Assembly: GCF_023053635.1 (NCBI RefSeq)
Contig: NC_086177.1
Span: forward strand, 99,420,001 to 99,484,000
DNA length: 64,000 nucleotides
DNA from: Elgaria multicarinata webbii
Taxonomy: Eukaryota; Chordata; Lepidosauria; Squamata; Anguidae
Direction of reading: 5' to 3'
Shown here: positions 46,301-55,829 of the stretch, piece after piece
How the letters are laid out: each line of letters begins with the position of its first letter
How positions within the stretch are numbered: position 1 is the stretch's first letter
Translations under genes and position numbers: made by a program
Notes under the pieces: model-generated
The model's database searches: none
Told to the model about the DNA's origin: nothing
The model's input: the letters and a program-made list of their open reading frames with translations, nothing else

Positions 46301-49300
46301 TTTACATGTACAGAGAAATTTTAATACATGCGCGGGGGGAGGATTCAGGCAAGTAATCTCTGCCATGTGCATTTGAAGTGGCATATTCAACCTTCTGCTG
46401 AAAATATGGCTCTGCTTTCAGCAAAAAAAGAAAGCCACTTTTTGTAAGTACAGAATGATTCCCAAAGTATGCTGCTGCACAAACATTTTGCAGAAGCTGT
46501 ATTGCCTTGGAAAGAAAAGGAACCACGGGCAAAATCCAACAGGGCACTTCTGCCCCGCCAATTCCCTTCTGCCCCACCAATTCTGTTGCGCAAGCGGCCC
46601 CCAATGATTCCGCAATGGCAATTTAGCACTTCTGGGGCAACCCAAAACGAGCGGAAATTCTCATTTCTGGAAGGAGTTAGATTGGCTGAACTGCCTCCTT
46701 CCAGAAACAAGCATTTCAGCTCGTTTGGGGGCTTCCCCTAGGAAGCATTAAATGTCCCCTGCACAAGCACTGGGTCTCGCTTGCTCAATAGTATTGGTGG
46801 GACCCCACGCATGTAGAAGGAAATCAGTGGGGCGGAAAGGGAATGGCAAGGAGGTAACCACCCCATTGGATTATGCTTATGGATGGAGCAAGCTTTTTAG
46901 AAAGGAATAGTTTGGGATGAGGTGTTATTAATTAGGGAAATAACATGGTTGAACTACCAGGAGGAAACTGGCATCTTGTGCAAGAATTCACAGATCGGCA
47001 GAATATATGGCAGCCTTTCCCAACCTGACCTTCTCCAGATGAGCTGGACTATTTACTCCCAGCATGCTGGTTGGGGATGCTGGGAGCTGTAGTCCAACAC
47101 CTCTGGAGAGGGCCAGGTTGGGGAAGGTTGATATGGCACCCTAGCTAAATTTCAATTCAGCAGATTATTCAGCATGACTGAATAATCTGAAGAGAGTCAT
47201 TTCCAGCCTACACTTTGTCACCATCAACCACCAATTAAAACTAATATCGTCTCCAACGATCACAGCTGAAGTCGTGTCCCCATGACTTCACAGCACATCT
47301 TCTAAATATTTTTTGTGACATCCTGAAGGGGTGAGGAACACGCACACTCAGAAAACACCACTTGTGGAGTCTCAGCTACAGGCAACTCTCAGGCATGCGT
47401 TTCCCAGTTGTTTGCACGCACAATTCCTCCAGATTCCACTTCAAAATGTTACAGAAAAGCTGCAATCAGCTCGTTTTGAGGGTGCTTCCAGACGAGTCTT
47501 TTTAATCATGCCATCGCACTGCCTCGTTCAGGAATATTGCAAGGGGATCCAGAAGACGTGGTCTTCCACTTGTAACTCCTCCACCCCTACCCCACTGCAA
47601 CATCCACAATTTTTTTCATCACAGAAAGTCCTTCAAGGGGAAAGAAACAAGAATAACTGCACAATTGGTAGTGCCAGAAGCCCTCTGTCTGGAAGCACCC
47701 TGAAACACGGGGCAGGAAGAGGGAAGTATCTTTCCTGTAACACGTGAAAGAGCCCTGCATTATTAGCTTTTGGCTGTTGCAACAAGAGGTAACTGCAGGA
47801 TTACGTTCTTGGTGGCTACAAGCCAACCTCTAACTCAGGGGTGTCGAACCTCTTTTCAGCCTGAGGGGCCAAATTCCATTTCAAGGGAGTTCTGGCGGAG
47901 GGGGAGGCGTTCCAGCAGTGGGTGTGGCCAGAGGCAAAAGGGTTGGCGTCAAAAGCACCACCCTATTTTAGCTTAAAGCTCTTGCTGCCAGTAACGAAAC
48001 CCTTAGGAGAGACATGTCAACCTTTGATCCATTGATTTATTTCATTTCATTTCTATACCACCCAATAGCCTAAGCTCTTCCGGGCTGTTCACAAAAACGA
48101 TCTTTTAGAATGTGGGAAAACTGCACAAAAGCTCAAAAAACACCCAATGATTGGTGTTTGGGGGAAAGGAGGTGGGGGCATGTGGGGAACCCTGGAGGGC
48201 CAGGTTTGGCCCTCAGGCCTGAGGTTCTAAACCACAGCTCTAAGCTATGCTTAGATACAATTTGCTACAGGGAAGGGAGAATGAGAAAGCAGCTGCAGCA
48301 CACCAGAACAGAAATGTAGCAGTCAGGAAACCAAATAAGCTGGGGGCAAAGGCCGTTGTAATGGGAGTGTTTATTAACATTTATACTGTGTCTTATTTTC
48401 TAATAAAGTCCTTAATCTCTTGGGGATTCCAAAGCTAAGTTTCATTTTTCCAACTGCGTATTTATTTTTAAGGGGACATTCATTAGCAGAGAAACAGCTA
48501 ATGCAACCGTCCCTGGACATACCTGGGTGGGTGCTTCTGGAGGCATCGGGGACGGTGACTTGGACTGAAAAGCATCCTGGGACATGAATCCGGAGTCATG
48601 CGAAGACACGCTGGAAAGCCTCATCGGTGCCTGCTGAGGCAGATTGGAGCTGCGGTAGCGATAGTGTGAACTGGGTGAGTGAGAGTGCGAGCCGCTGGAC
48701 CGGGAGTCACTACTGTTAACACTGTTCAGACTGCTGTGAGGTACAAGAGGAAGAGAGATGGGGGGGGCAAGGGGGCAGGGAGGAGAAGAAACAAAAAAGG
48801 GGGTCGGGGGAGAGACCAGCACAGTACAATTAACATTCCATGGTTCTCCAGCGAAGGCATGCAGCACAAATCATAAAATGGCGGAACTGGCGGGAGCAAC
48901 TCGTGGAGTTGTAAGAAGCTGCAGTATCCTCAGTAACTAGGTGGAAAATGGCAGATCTAGAATCCTATACTACACCAGACTTGCAAACAGTCACATGCCC
49001 GGCTGCCTGTGGCAACTTAGAATGTCTTCCAGGACACCAGGCAAGTAAATGGAAGGGGGCTGGCTCTTTTCTCTCTCTTGCTATCAACACGCAACAAGGT
49101 GATGGAGGCTTGGAGGCAGCTGGGCTAGGGGCTTTTACAGAAATATTTGCAATGAAGAATTAGATTCCAGAGGGGTCTGGAAACAAAGCCCTATGAATTG
49201 AGACTGAAACAACTGGGCATGTTTAGCCTGGAGAAGAGAAGATTGAGGGGAGACATGACAGCACTCTTCAATTACTTAAAAGGTTGTCACACAGAGGAGG

Positions 49301-52300
49301 GCCAAGATCTCTTCTCGATCCTCCCAGAGTGCAGGACACGGAATAATGGGCTCAAGTTAAAGGAAGCCAGATTCCAGCTGGACATCAGGAAAAACTTCCT
49401 GACTGTTAGAGCAGTACGACAATGGAACCAGTTACCTAGGGAGGTTGTGGGCTCTCCCACACTAGAGGCATTCAAGAGGCAACTGGACAACCATCTGTCA
49501 GGTATGCTTTAGGGTGGATTCCTGAAATGAGCAGGGGGCTGGACTCGATGGCCTTATAGGCCGTTTTCAACTCTCCTATTCTATGAGATGCCAATTAGAA
49601 CTGGCTCAAGATGTTTAGGTGCCAGAGGTGCAGAATTGAAATGGCAGCCCCCAAAGAAAGCTAATTAGCATGGGGCACAATCCGCTGGGAAGCTCTCCTT
49701 GCAAGAACCACAGAAATGAATGGGAGTGATTCAAAAGCAGTTGTTTGTGTATTGCAGCAGCTCCCAGGGCTTAAACGGGGCTTGTGGAGGAGAATTCTGT
49801 CATTTCACTTTGTGATGGAGCCTATCATCAGAAAAGGCATGTGCGGCCCACTGGGCCCTAATCAAAGTTTGTAGCATAGTTTTGAAACGCCCACTAAAAG
49901 CAGGGGAAGGGGGATGCTAGCAATTAGATAGGCAGGCTGCTTTATACTTTGAGGATCCTGCTACTTAAGGAGTTGCTTTCAAATGGAGGCGGTATGGGTG
50001 CAACTAGACTAGACGAGACCAGCAGGAAATCCGTCACGGGATGCCTTGAGGATTTCTTTTTAAATGCAGCCACTGGGACCTCTGACTTACAATGGGGTGG
50101 GGGGCACTGTGGCTTCATTTACTGTTAGAAAACAGGGGCTTTCATCACAGATCCCTTGCTATCTCACTAGTTTGGCCATAAGACTGTTAACTGAGATTGT
50201 ATGGCCAGCCATTTTCCTTTTCCTTTTCAGGATATTGCATTTTTTAAAAGCCTGTGCTTACTGCTGTCAATGTAAATATCCACAGACCTCCTGTCTATAG
50301 ATACTATACATATGCATGCACAGCTAGCTAGCTATGGAGAGAAATGCAAAGTCATCCTGGCCTACCATGCCATAGGATGCTTCAGCTCTCCAATCCATGT
50401 GGATTTGGAAGATAAGCATTTTTTTAAAAATAAAATAAAATAAAATAAGGTAAGAGGCTAGAAAGAAAGGCAAGAGGAGAACACATGGCAGAATGTCTTC
50501 CTTTTGTTGGAGAAAAGGAGAGAACAGGATACCAGTGCGCCTGGGAGGGAGCAGGGAAGAGGAGGTGCATGCTGCCAAACTGTTTTAGCTGAGAGAAAAC
50601 AGTTTCGTGGAGGAGGTAGAAAAGGTATCTGGGTGTTCCAACACACGCAAAATAAAGGGGGGGAGGAAACTGAACTGAATTAAGACAGTGCTGAACAGTT
50701 AAGCGCTATTGCATTTGACAGTAAAGAATTTTATTCCAACAGGCTGAATGACTGCCAGCAATTAATATTCCCCACAAGCAACCATATATTCAGAAGGAGA
50801 AGAGCACAATTCATAGCTTATTATTATTATTAATTATTATTATTATTATTATAGTTCAGGCACACGCCAGGACTCCACAATCCTAAATACAAAATTACAT
50901 TGATGTGAGTCAAACTAAAGCTCAATGCCCATGAAAGGATGAAAGGCATGTGATGTTGAAAAAGTGAAACCGGAGTGGACCTCATTAGTGCTTGGATGGT
51001 CACTGGGAGGCAACGCGCAAGTCACATTGCGCAAGTCACATTGCGCGTTCTGAAGGAAGCATGGGATCCAGGTACAACACATTGGAAAAAAAATAAAGCT
51101 TCTAGATGCGTGTTCAGAATTTAATATTGGGATCCCTCAGAAATAGACATTTGGCTTTTCTGCTTACCTGCAGACACTGGATTTTCTGGACATGGTGGTA
51201 CTGGGAGAAGATGGAGGAGTCTGATAGGACCAGCCATAATCAGAACCTTTCAAATCTAGAATTACCTGGAGAAGCAGAGATAGCCACACACGGCATTTAC
51301 ATCAGCGATTTGTCAACGGAGCCTGAAGTTAACTGCTGTCAGAACCACCAATTATCTCAGGGAAATCCGTTGAGCATGGTATATTTCACTAGTATCTCAA
51401 AGCACTTATTTCTAACATTACAAACCAAGGGTGGTCTCATGACATTAACCACCACCCTTCATTCAGGAACAGGTCACTTGTGAAGGCTATCAATGCAAGA
51501 TACACAGCAACTTTCTAAATCTCATAGCAAACTTGTGGATCCTTATGTAGTCAAAATAGCGCCATCCGTGCAAAAAAAGGGAGGTATCAGCAGACTTGGG
51601 GGAACCTCATGTTTTGCAGAAATACAAAAAATATTTAGGATAAAACCGTAGGCGGTCAAAAAAACGCAAACCTCTAAAAATCAGCCCAATTAGGATGCTT
51701 TGCGGCCATGGAATGCTGACTGGGGTGTGTGTGTGTAATGGAGTATCCTGAAAGAAGGCGTGGCTGGCACACTGAACAAAATCACTTCACACTGCAACTT
51801 TTTATTGCGGGTCCCACTTGCCGAATATATTTCTAAGCCTCTCCATCTTACTCAAATGCAAGAAAAGCATTTTAAAAACACACACGCTGCAAATTAAAAA
51901 TAGAAAACACACACACGCACACACACCAATTTGTCATTTATCAAACCAGCACTAAGATGTACGTACACATAGATCCCACTGAAATCAGTGGAACTTCACC
52001 ATTCAACTGAGTGCAGGATTGCAACCCCTCTCCCTCTCTCTCCTTCCCCCCTCTCACCCACACTTTTGGAAAAAAAACCAAACCACAGTAACACAGCACA
52101 ACCCTTTTTCAAAACACAATGGTTACACTCAAGATCCTGCCAATAATACTACAGTGCCTACCTAGATCAGGGATGGACAACACACGCATTACAGACTGCA
52201 TGCGCCCCTCCCCAGCTGGCTGAAATTCAGCAGCGGTGACAAGCTAAATACTGTATTTTTGGGTCTCGATAGCGGCTTACTGCCTTTTTTTTTTTTTTTT

Positions 52301-53187
52301 GCTGCCATAGCCGCTGAACTAATTTCAGTGGTGTGGGGGCGCCAGCAGGAATACAGGACCCCCAGGAGTGTCGGGGGCTGGAATGTGGTTCTGAGATTGC
52401 CTAAAGCTGCCCACCCCTGACCTAGATTGAAGCCAAAGGCACAGGGAATCCACTAAACACAGTGTATATATTTAGGGAAGTCCTCCTGCACAAACCCCAG
52501 TTAGATGAAGAAGGGCTCAGCAAGAGAACTACTTTTCAATGGGTTGTGCCCCAAGCTTACCTGCTTGCCTATATCTAGCAGATTTCCAAGTGTTGAACAG
52601 GAAAAAGTCACATATCTGGCCTGGCACATCTTCTGAGTGTAGTAGACACAGTAAATAGAATAGATTAGCTTCTCCTCAAACTAACCTGCTCACTTGATTG
52701 TGGCAACTTGTGAGGGTCCATGGTCAGGCTCTTCAGATCTTCTGATATGGTCTGTAGGTGGGTTATTTCTCCCAGCATTGATATTTCTTCTTCCTAGAAG
52801 ATTTTTTTTAAAAAAAAAAAATCTAGAAAATTAGCATTGTCCACATTGAGTTTTGTTGTGCACACAATTTTGGTCAACTTCAACAGTGTAAGCTGTGTCC
52901 GTTTACTGAGAAATAGCACAGTCACCGCTGGATGCATTAAACATTCAAAATTTCAGAAAGATTAAAAGCAGCTAGTTACTTATGACTTGAGAGATGGAAA
53001 TGCTGACAAGGTAGATGTTAACATGGCTTCTATATTAAAAAGAAAAAGAATTGGCAAGAGGTTCTGACTCCCAATGGTTCTGACAACTAAATGGCTTCCC
53101 TACCTGTTAAGAGTAGTCTAATGAAGAAAGCTGTGAGGGTGGGGAAGAGAACCAAGCATGAATCAATCTGTGTGTGTGTGTGCGCAT

Positions 53188-53221
<34 letters not shown>

Positions 53222-54589
53222 TGGGGGAAGGCAGTGGAGGCTGGTGACTCCTATGTCAGTGGGGCAATGAATCCGCTCTGGGTTTCAGTGAGAGACAGTC
53301 AAAACTCTAAACCTTGGCTAGCTCCTTTGGAGTTTTGACTAGTTCTGACTGAAATCTGGAGCAGAGTCCTGTCCCACTAACATCGGAGCCACCAACCTCC
53401 ACTGATAAAGGACTGTGTTCTAGTATGTGTTCTAGGGCTGAACATGTCCTCAGAGGTACCCTGCTCCTTAATTCTAAGTGTAAAATGGTGGCTCAGAGGG
53501 TTTTTTGTTCTTGAAAAAAAACAAAGAAGATCTGTCAAGGCAGCGGTCTGCCCACCCCTCTTCTGTAGCGCACATATTATTTTGGGCTTCAAAGCCCCTT
53601 GCTTTCTGGTGCTTCCGCTCGACACAAATCAGGTGTGGGCACCAAATGAATGAGGGATATGGAGAGAACAGACCAAGCCTGAGTTGAGCAAGCCCAAACA
53701 AGGCAATGGGGTGTGTGGGGAAATATTCTCAAAAAGTTTCACTCTCACTTCTGTGTTTAGAAAAGGGACGGGTCCATGTCTCCCAAGGACACCCAGCCAC
53801 AGGCCAGCCCAAGACTGCCAGTGAGTGATCTTGTGGCTTTGTCCAGTTGTTTTAAGTACAGTCCTGGGCAAGTTTACTTGTAAGCAAGTTCTAATGTGTT
53901 CAGAGGGACTTACACCCTGATAAGTGTGTTTAGGATTGCAGCCTAAAGTTCTGGTGTGAGTGTACATGATGTTCTGACCCTGTCAACTTTGTTTTCTCAA
54001 GTACCTATTGATAAGACTGGTTAGACTGACATGCTCAAAAGACAAGGCCTTCTCAGTGGTGGCATCAACACTGTAGAACTTCCTTCCAATGGACTTACAC
54101 CTAGTCCCTTGTACTCGCATTCAGATGGGCCTTGAAGACCTTGCTTTTCCTTGCTGCCTTTGAGATCATGAGCAACTGACATGTCCAGAGCAGCGTTTTC
54201 AACTATTACGTACATTTGTTTTATATATACACTATTTGCATTGTACCTTGTCTCGGTCCATTTGTGCACTGCTTTGTAAAAACATAGCTTTAAAAAGCGG
54301 CTGAAAATACTTAAGAAATAATGAAGGTTCAGGATTAAAATACATTATGTCAGGAACACTCTACTCTCTTCTGAGATTCAAAACTTATTTCCATGCAAGT
54401 GAACCACAGAAAGGCTTGAAACGAAACTCACAATCACAGGCCGCAGCATAGAAATGAATGCACAGAATCTGCCACGTTCCTCAATTAGGGCTTTTCTGAC
54501 AGCCTGTTTCTCTGTTTCTTCAAGGAGGAGGTACTTATCATTCACGTCCTGTAATGCACTGTCTAGCTGAGGCTGGATGTCTCCTCTAC
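33512..54589 (-). CDS. MTSS1: MTSS1 (MIM), I-BAR and WH2 actin scaffold, nine 3' coding exons
   Basis: Exons in transcript order: 54432-54589, 52686-52793, 51168-51265, 48523-48733, 41876-41995, 40442-40639, 36198-36362, 34976-35138, 33512-34191. All have GT/AG borders and compatible phases. Together they encode the end of the I-BAR (IMD) domain, the Ser-rich region (DSRSSGSHSHSPSSHYRYRS), proline-rich linkers, and a C-terminal WH2 motif with LKKT (33548-33559), ending SAPRIS. MTSS1 bends PI(4,5)P2 membranes through the I-BAR dimer and binds actin monomers through WH2, acting at cell edges, dendritic spines and cilia. The first roughly 150 residues are missing: no exon was found between 54590 and 64000, so they likely lie beyond the window. 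Two exons (41876-41995 and 40442-40639) are cassettes that vary between mammalian isoforms. No frame breaks seen. Confidence 0.95.
34395..34640 (+). repeat. L2-type repeat, diverged
   Basis: 'gccgctccgggagacttttc', with upstream sequence like that at 10400-10548. Lies in the last MTSS1 intron. Confidence 0.5.
34976..35138 (-). CDS. MTSS1: MTSS1 coding exon
   Basis: 163 nt encoding MEACEELALALTRGLQLD, SSRDSLQCSSGYSTQTTT and CCSEDTIPSQ. Acceptor TTTGTAG, donor GTAAGG. Confidence 0.97.
35280..35594. mobile_element. hAT transposon copy
   Basis: Ends CAGAGGTACAGAAC and imperfect complement at 35581-35594. Sibling of 47836-48237. The target duplication is decayed (5 of 8 bases). MTSS1 intron. Confidence 0.7.
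36198..36362 (-). CDS. MTSS1: MTSS1 coding exon
   Basis: 165 nt, phase 0 at both ends. DWAKPGPYDQPMVNTLQRRK, then EEAQRPRSMTVSAAPR. Acceptor CCGTAG, donor GTGAGA. Confidence 0.96.
36620..36905. mobile_element. Possible hAT-like remnant
   Basis: 'ggccagttcagacgtaacga' at left and 'tttcagacataatgg' at right, with inner inverted 'ttaaaccag' and 'taaacagat' pieces. Too diverged to be sure. Confidence 0.35.
37697..37972. mobile_element. Two adjacent palindromic MITEs
   Basis: One copy at 37697-37830 and another at 37838-37972, both with the 'ttccccaac.tggtgcc...' and 'caccaggttggggaa' type ends, separated by a few bases. Confidence 0.75.
38000..40441. other. MTSS1 intron sequence without recognised repeats
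   Basis: Only a poly(G) run of about 14 (38995-39008) stands out. A 66-codon minus ORF at 39847-40047 has no recognisable MTSS1 peptide. Confidence 0.45.
40442..40639 (-). CDS. MTSS1: MTSS1 cassette exon (LSNG exon)
   Basis: 198 nt, phase 0 at both ends. LSNGYYHCSLSSGPSF ... DYVHYYTIGPGMLPSSKIPS WK. Corresponds to the human LSNGFSHYSLSS ... YYTIGPGMFPSS segment; its middle is diverged. Acceptor TTTCCAG, donor GTTTGT. Confidence 0.93.
40640..41875. other. MTSS1 intron between the two cassette exons
   Basis: About 1.2 kb, no named repeat recognised. Confidence 0.5.
41876..41995 (-). CDS. MTSS1: MTSS1 cassette exon (Ser-rich NSSSS exon)
   Basis: 120 nt, phase 0 at both ends. NSSSSASSEASETCQSVSEC then SSPTSVSSGSTMGAWASTEK. 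The acceptor is a tandem CAGCAG; using the upstream AG would add one Gln. Donor GTGAAA is weak. Confidence 0.92.
43322..43370 (+). repeat. (TG)n microsatellite
   Basis: About 23 uninterrupted TG units. Confidence 0.98.
43885..44717 (+). mobile_element. L2-clade LINE, 3' ORF2 region and tail
   Basis: Translates in two adjoining frames to L2 ORF2 C-terminal motifs (GVLLDPSLSLEAQVTSVARS; then DYCNALYVGLPLKTVRKLQL). A frameshift near 44060 and a stop near 44327 break it. The 3'UTR ends '...gagcggtatataag' type sequence and (AAAT)n. 5'-truncated; MTSS1 intron, opposite strand to the gene. Confidence 0.92.
45491..45549. repeat. Near-perfect intronic hairpin
   Basis: ATTTTGAAGCTTGTTAGTG continues to GGTGG, then a 5-base loop, then the complement with a two-base bulge. 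The stem is about 25 bp. Confidence 0.85.
46005..46050 (-). repeat. L2-type 3' tail fragment
   Basis: TATTTATTTATTTATTACAT followed by 'tatataccggcccatag', reverse orientation. Confidence 0.7.
47012..47132. mobile_element. Palindromic MITE copy
   Basis: cagcctttcccaacctgac at left and ggccaggttggggaaggttg at right; centre 'cccagcatgctggttggg'. Confidence 0.8.
47836..48237. mobile_element. hAT transposon with an inserted L2-type tail
   Basis: Ends CAGGGGTGTCGAACC and complement (GGTTCTAAACCACAG). Target duplication CTCTAACT against CTCTAAGC (6 of 8). An L2-type tail fragment sits inside at about 48030-48100. Confidence 0.8.
48523..48733 (-). CDS. MTSS1: MTSS1 coding exon (Ser-rich region)
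   Basis: 211 nt. SLNSVNSSDSRSSGSHSHS, then SSVSSHDSGFMSQDAFQSK and SPSPMPPEAPTQ. The acceptor is tandem (CACAGCAG): the first AG gives Ser-Ser-Leu as in human; the second would drop one Ser. Donor GTATGT. Confidence 0.95.
49174..49586 (+). mobile_element. CR1 LINE, 3' ORF2 end and 3' terminus
   Basis: The frame is open from the 'LETKPYE' region to the ORF2 stop (ending NHLSGML at 49510-49512). The tail ends CTATTCTATGAG. Close to the copy at 14000, without that copy's Trp-to-stop change. Confidence 0.92.
49590..51014. other. MTSS1 intron with low-complexity tracts
   Basis: Holds (AAAAT)n near 50425-50450 and (TAT)n near 50818-50853. No named repeat otherwise. Confidence 0.5.
51015..51046 (+). 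repeat. 14-bp tandem repeat, two copies
   Basis: GCGCAAGTCACATT occurs twice in a row and is followed by GCGCG. Confidence 0.9.
51168..51265 (-). CDS. MTSS1: MTSS1 coding exon
   Basis: 98 nt. VILDLKGSDYGWSYQ then TPPSSPSTTMSRKSSVC. Human has Ser where this reads Gly in DYGWSY. Acceptor CTCCAG, donor GTAAGC. Confidence 0.96.
52168..52419. mobile_element. hAT MITE with perfect 8-bp target duplication
   Basis: ACCTAGAT at 52160-52167 and 52420-52427. Ends CAGGGATGGACAAC and complement of it (GCCCACCCCTG). 252 bp, MTSS1 intron. Confidence 0.88.
52686..52793 (-). CDS. MTSS1: MTSS1 coding exon (end of I-BAR domain)
   Basis: 108 nt, phase 0 at both ends. EEEISMLGEITHLQTISEDL then KSLTMDPHKLPQSSEQ. 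Acceptor TTCTAG, donor GTTAGT. Confidence 0.96.
53170..53221 (+). repeat. Compound (TG)n-(GA)n microsatellite
   Basis: TG run, GCGCATGAG junction, then GA run. Confidence 0.95.
53232..53404. mobile_element. hAT-type MITE, copy A
   Basis: Ends CAGTGGAGGCTGGTGACTCC and complement. The target duplication is not readable. Same family as 54687-54843. Confidence 0.75.
54030..54315 (+). repeat. L2-type LINE 3' end, old copy
   Basis: 'acaaggccttctcagtggtg' resembles the end of L2 ORF2 ('RAFSVV'), followed by a decayed 3'UTR. Confidence 0.55.
54432..54589 (-). CDS. MTSS1: MTSS1 coding exon (I-BAR helix)
   Basis: 158 nt. RGDIQPQLDSALQDVNDKYL, then ETEKQAVRKALIEERGRF and CAFISMLRPVI. Its first two bases complete a Gly codon. 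Acceptor AATAG is weak; donor GTGAGT. It is the most 5' MTSS1 exon found. Confidence 0.96.
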
Positions 54590-54686
54590 CTATTCGCAAC
54601 AGAAGAAAGCAGAAGTCGTTTTAGACCCAAGCTGTTTAAGCCCGTGAATATTTGGATCTCTTATTCCACACAGCCAAACTTACAAG

Positions 54687-54843
54687 CAGTGAAGGCTGGT
54701 AGCTCTGATGTAAGTGGGGCGAGTGAACCTGCTCCAGCTTTCACTCAGAAAGGCGCTATCCTTGGATAGCTGCTCTACAGTTCTGACTGAAACCTAGAAC
54801 AGATTCACTTCCCCACCGACATCAGAGGCCTCAGCCTCCACTG
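54687..54843. mobile_element. hAT-type MITE, copy B
   Basis: Ends CAGTGAAGGCTGG and complement. Target duplication CTTACAAG against CTCACAAA (6 of 8). Confidence 0.78.
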
Positions 54844-55169
54844 CTCACAAATGAAGCAACCCAGGAGTACATAGCAAATATATTTCTATGTTACATGCAG
54901 ATTCAATCAAGCTGATAGCACAACACCAATCCAATTTCAATTAACCCCCTGCCCGACTATTAGTGTAAATTTGCCTTCATTTTTGGTTTAAATCAGAAGT
55001 ATTCTAACGAAACTCTATACAAATCAGTTTTCTTACATTTCATATTAGACCATTCAGAAGAGACTACATAGATAAGTACAAGAAGAGAAAGAGAAAAAAA
55101 GGTTCAGGTTCAAAGACTGTTTTTTTGACAAATACACAAGACAAGATGAGAAGAATTCAAGCTATATTG

Positions 55170-55428
55170 AATCATAGAATAGCAGAGTTGGAAGGGTCCT
55201 ACAAGGCCATCGAGTCCAACCCCCTGCTCAATACAGGAATCCACCCTAAAGCATCCCTGACAGATGGTTGTCCAGCTGCCTCTTGAAGGCCTCTAGTGTG
55301 GGAGAGGCCACAACCTCACCAGGCAACTGATTCCATTGTCGTACTGTTCTAATAGTCAGGAAGTTTTTCCTGATGTCCAGCTGGAATCTGGCTTCCTTTA
55401 ACTTGAGCCCGTTATTCCATGTCCTGAC
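55170..55428 (-). mobile_element. CR1 LINE 3' end
   Basis: Reverse-orientation CR1 tail from the ATTCTATG terminus to the 'gagcccgttattcc' region. Confidence 0.9.
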
Positions 55429-55587
55429 TTAGACTGGTATTCAGGGGGCCTTTGGGATTCTGCGGCAGCTTATTAGGGGTGCTCCTTAAGGATCAGGAAT
55501 AGTAGACATTCTTCTCAGGAGACACGATAGAGGCATCTAAATTAGGCACAGTGTGGTGGAAGTGAAAAGAGAGACAGACAGAGACAG

Positions 55588-55805
55588 AAAAAGTTTCTTT
55601 CTCTCTTTCTTCTAATATTAGAACCTAAGGTTATCCACTGGATATTCAGGACAAACAAAATGAGGCACTTATTTCTACACAAAGCATATAGCTGAACTGT
55701 GGAATTCACTACCACAAGATGTGGTGATAGCCACTAATGTAGATGGCGTTAGGAGGGGATTAGACAAATTTGTGGAGGACAGAGTGCCTCCCCCATTAAC
55801 TGCTA
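55588..55805 (+). mobile_element. CR1-related LINE fragment, second subfamily
   Basis: 'cactaccacaagatgtggtg' and 'aggggattagacaaatttgtgg' match a different CR1 subfamily end. Abuts the previous copy. Confidence 0.65.
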
Positions 55806-55829
55806 CCTGAACCTTTCAACAGGATTGAA

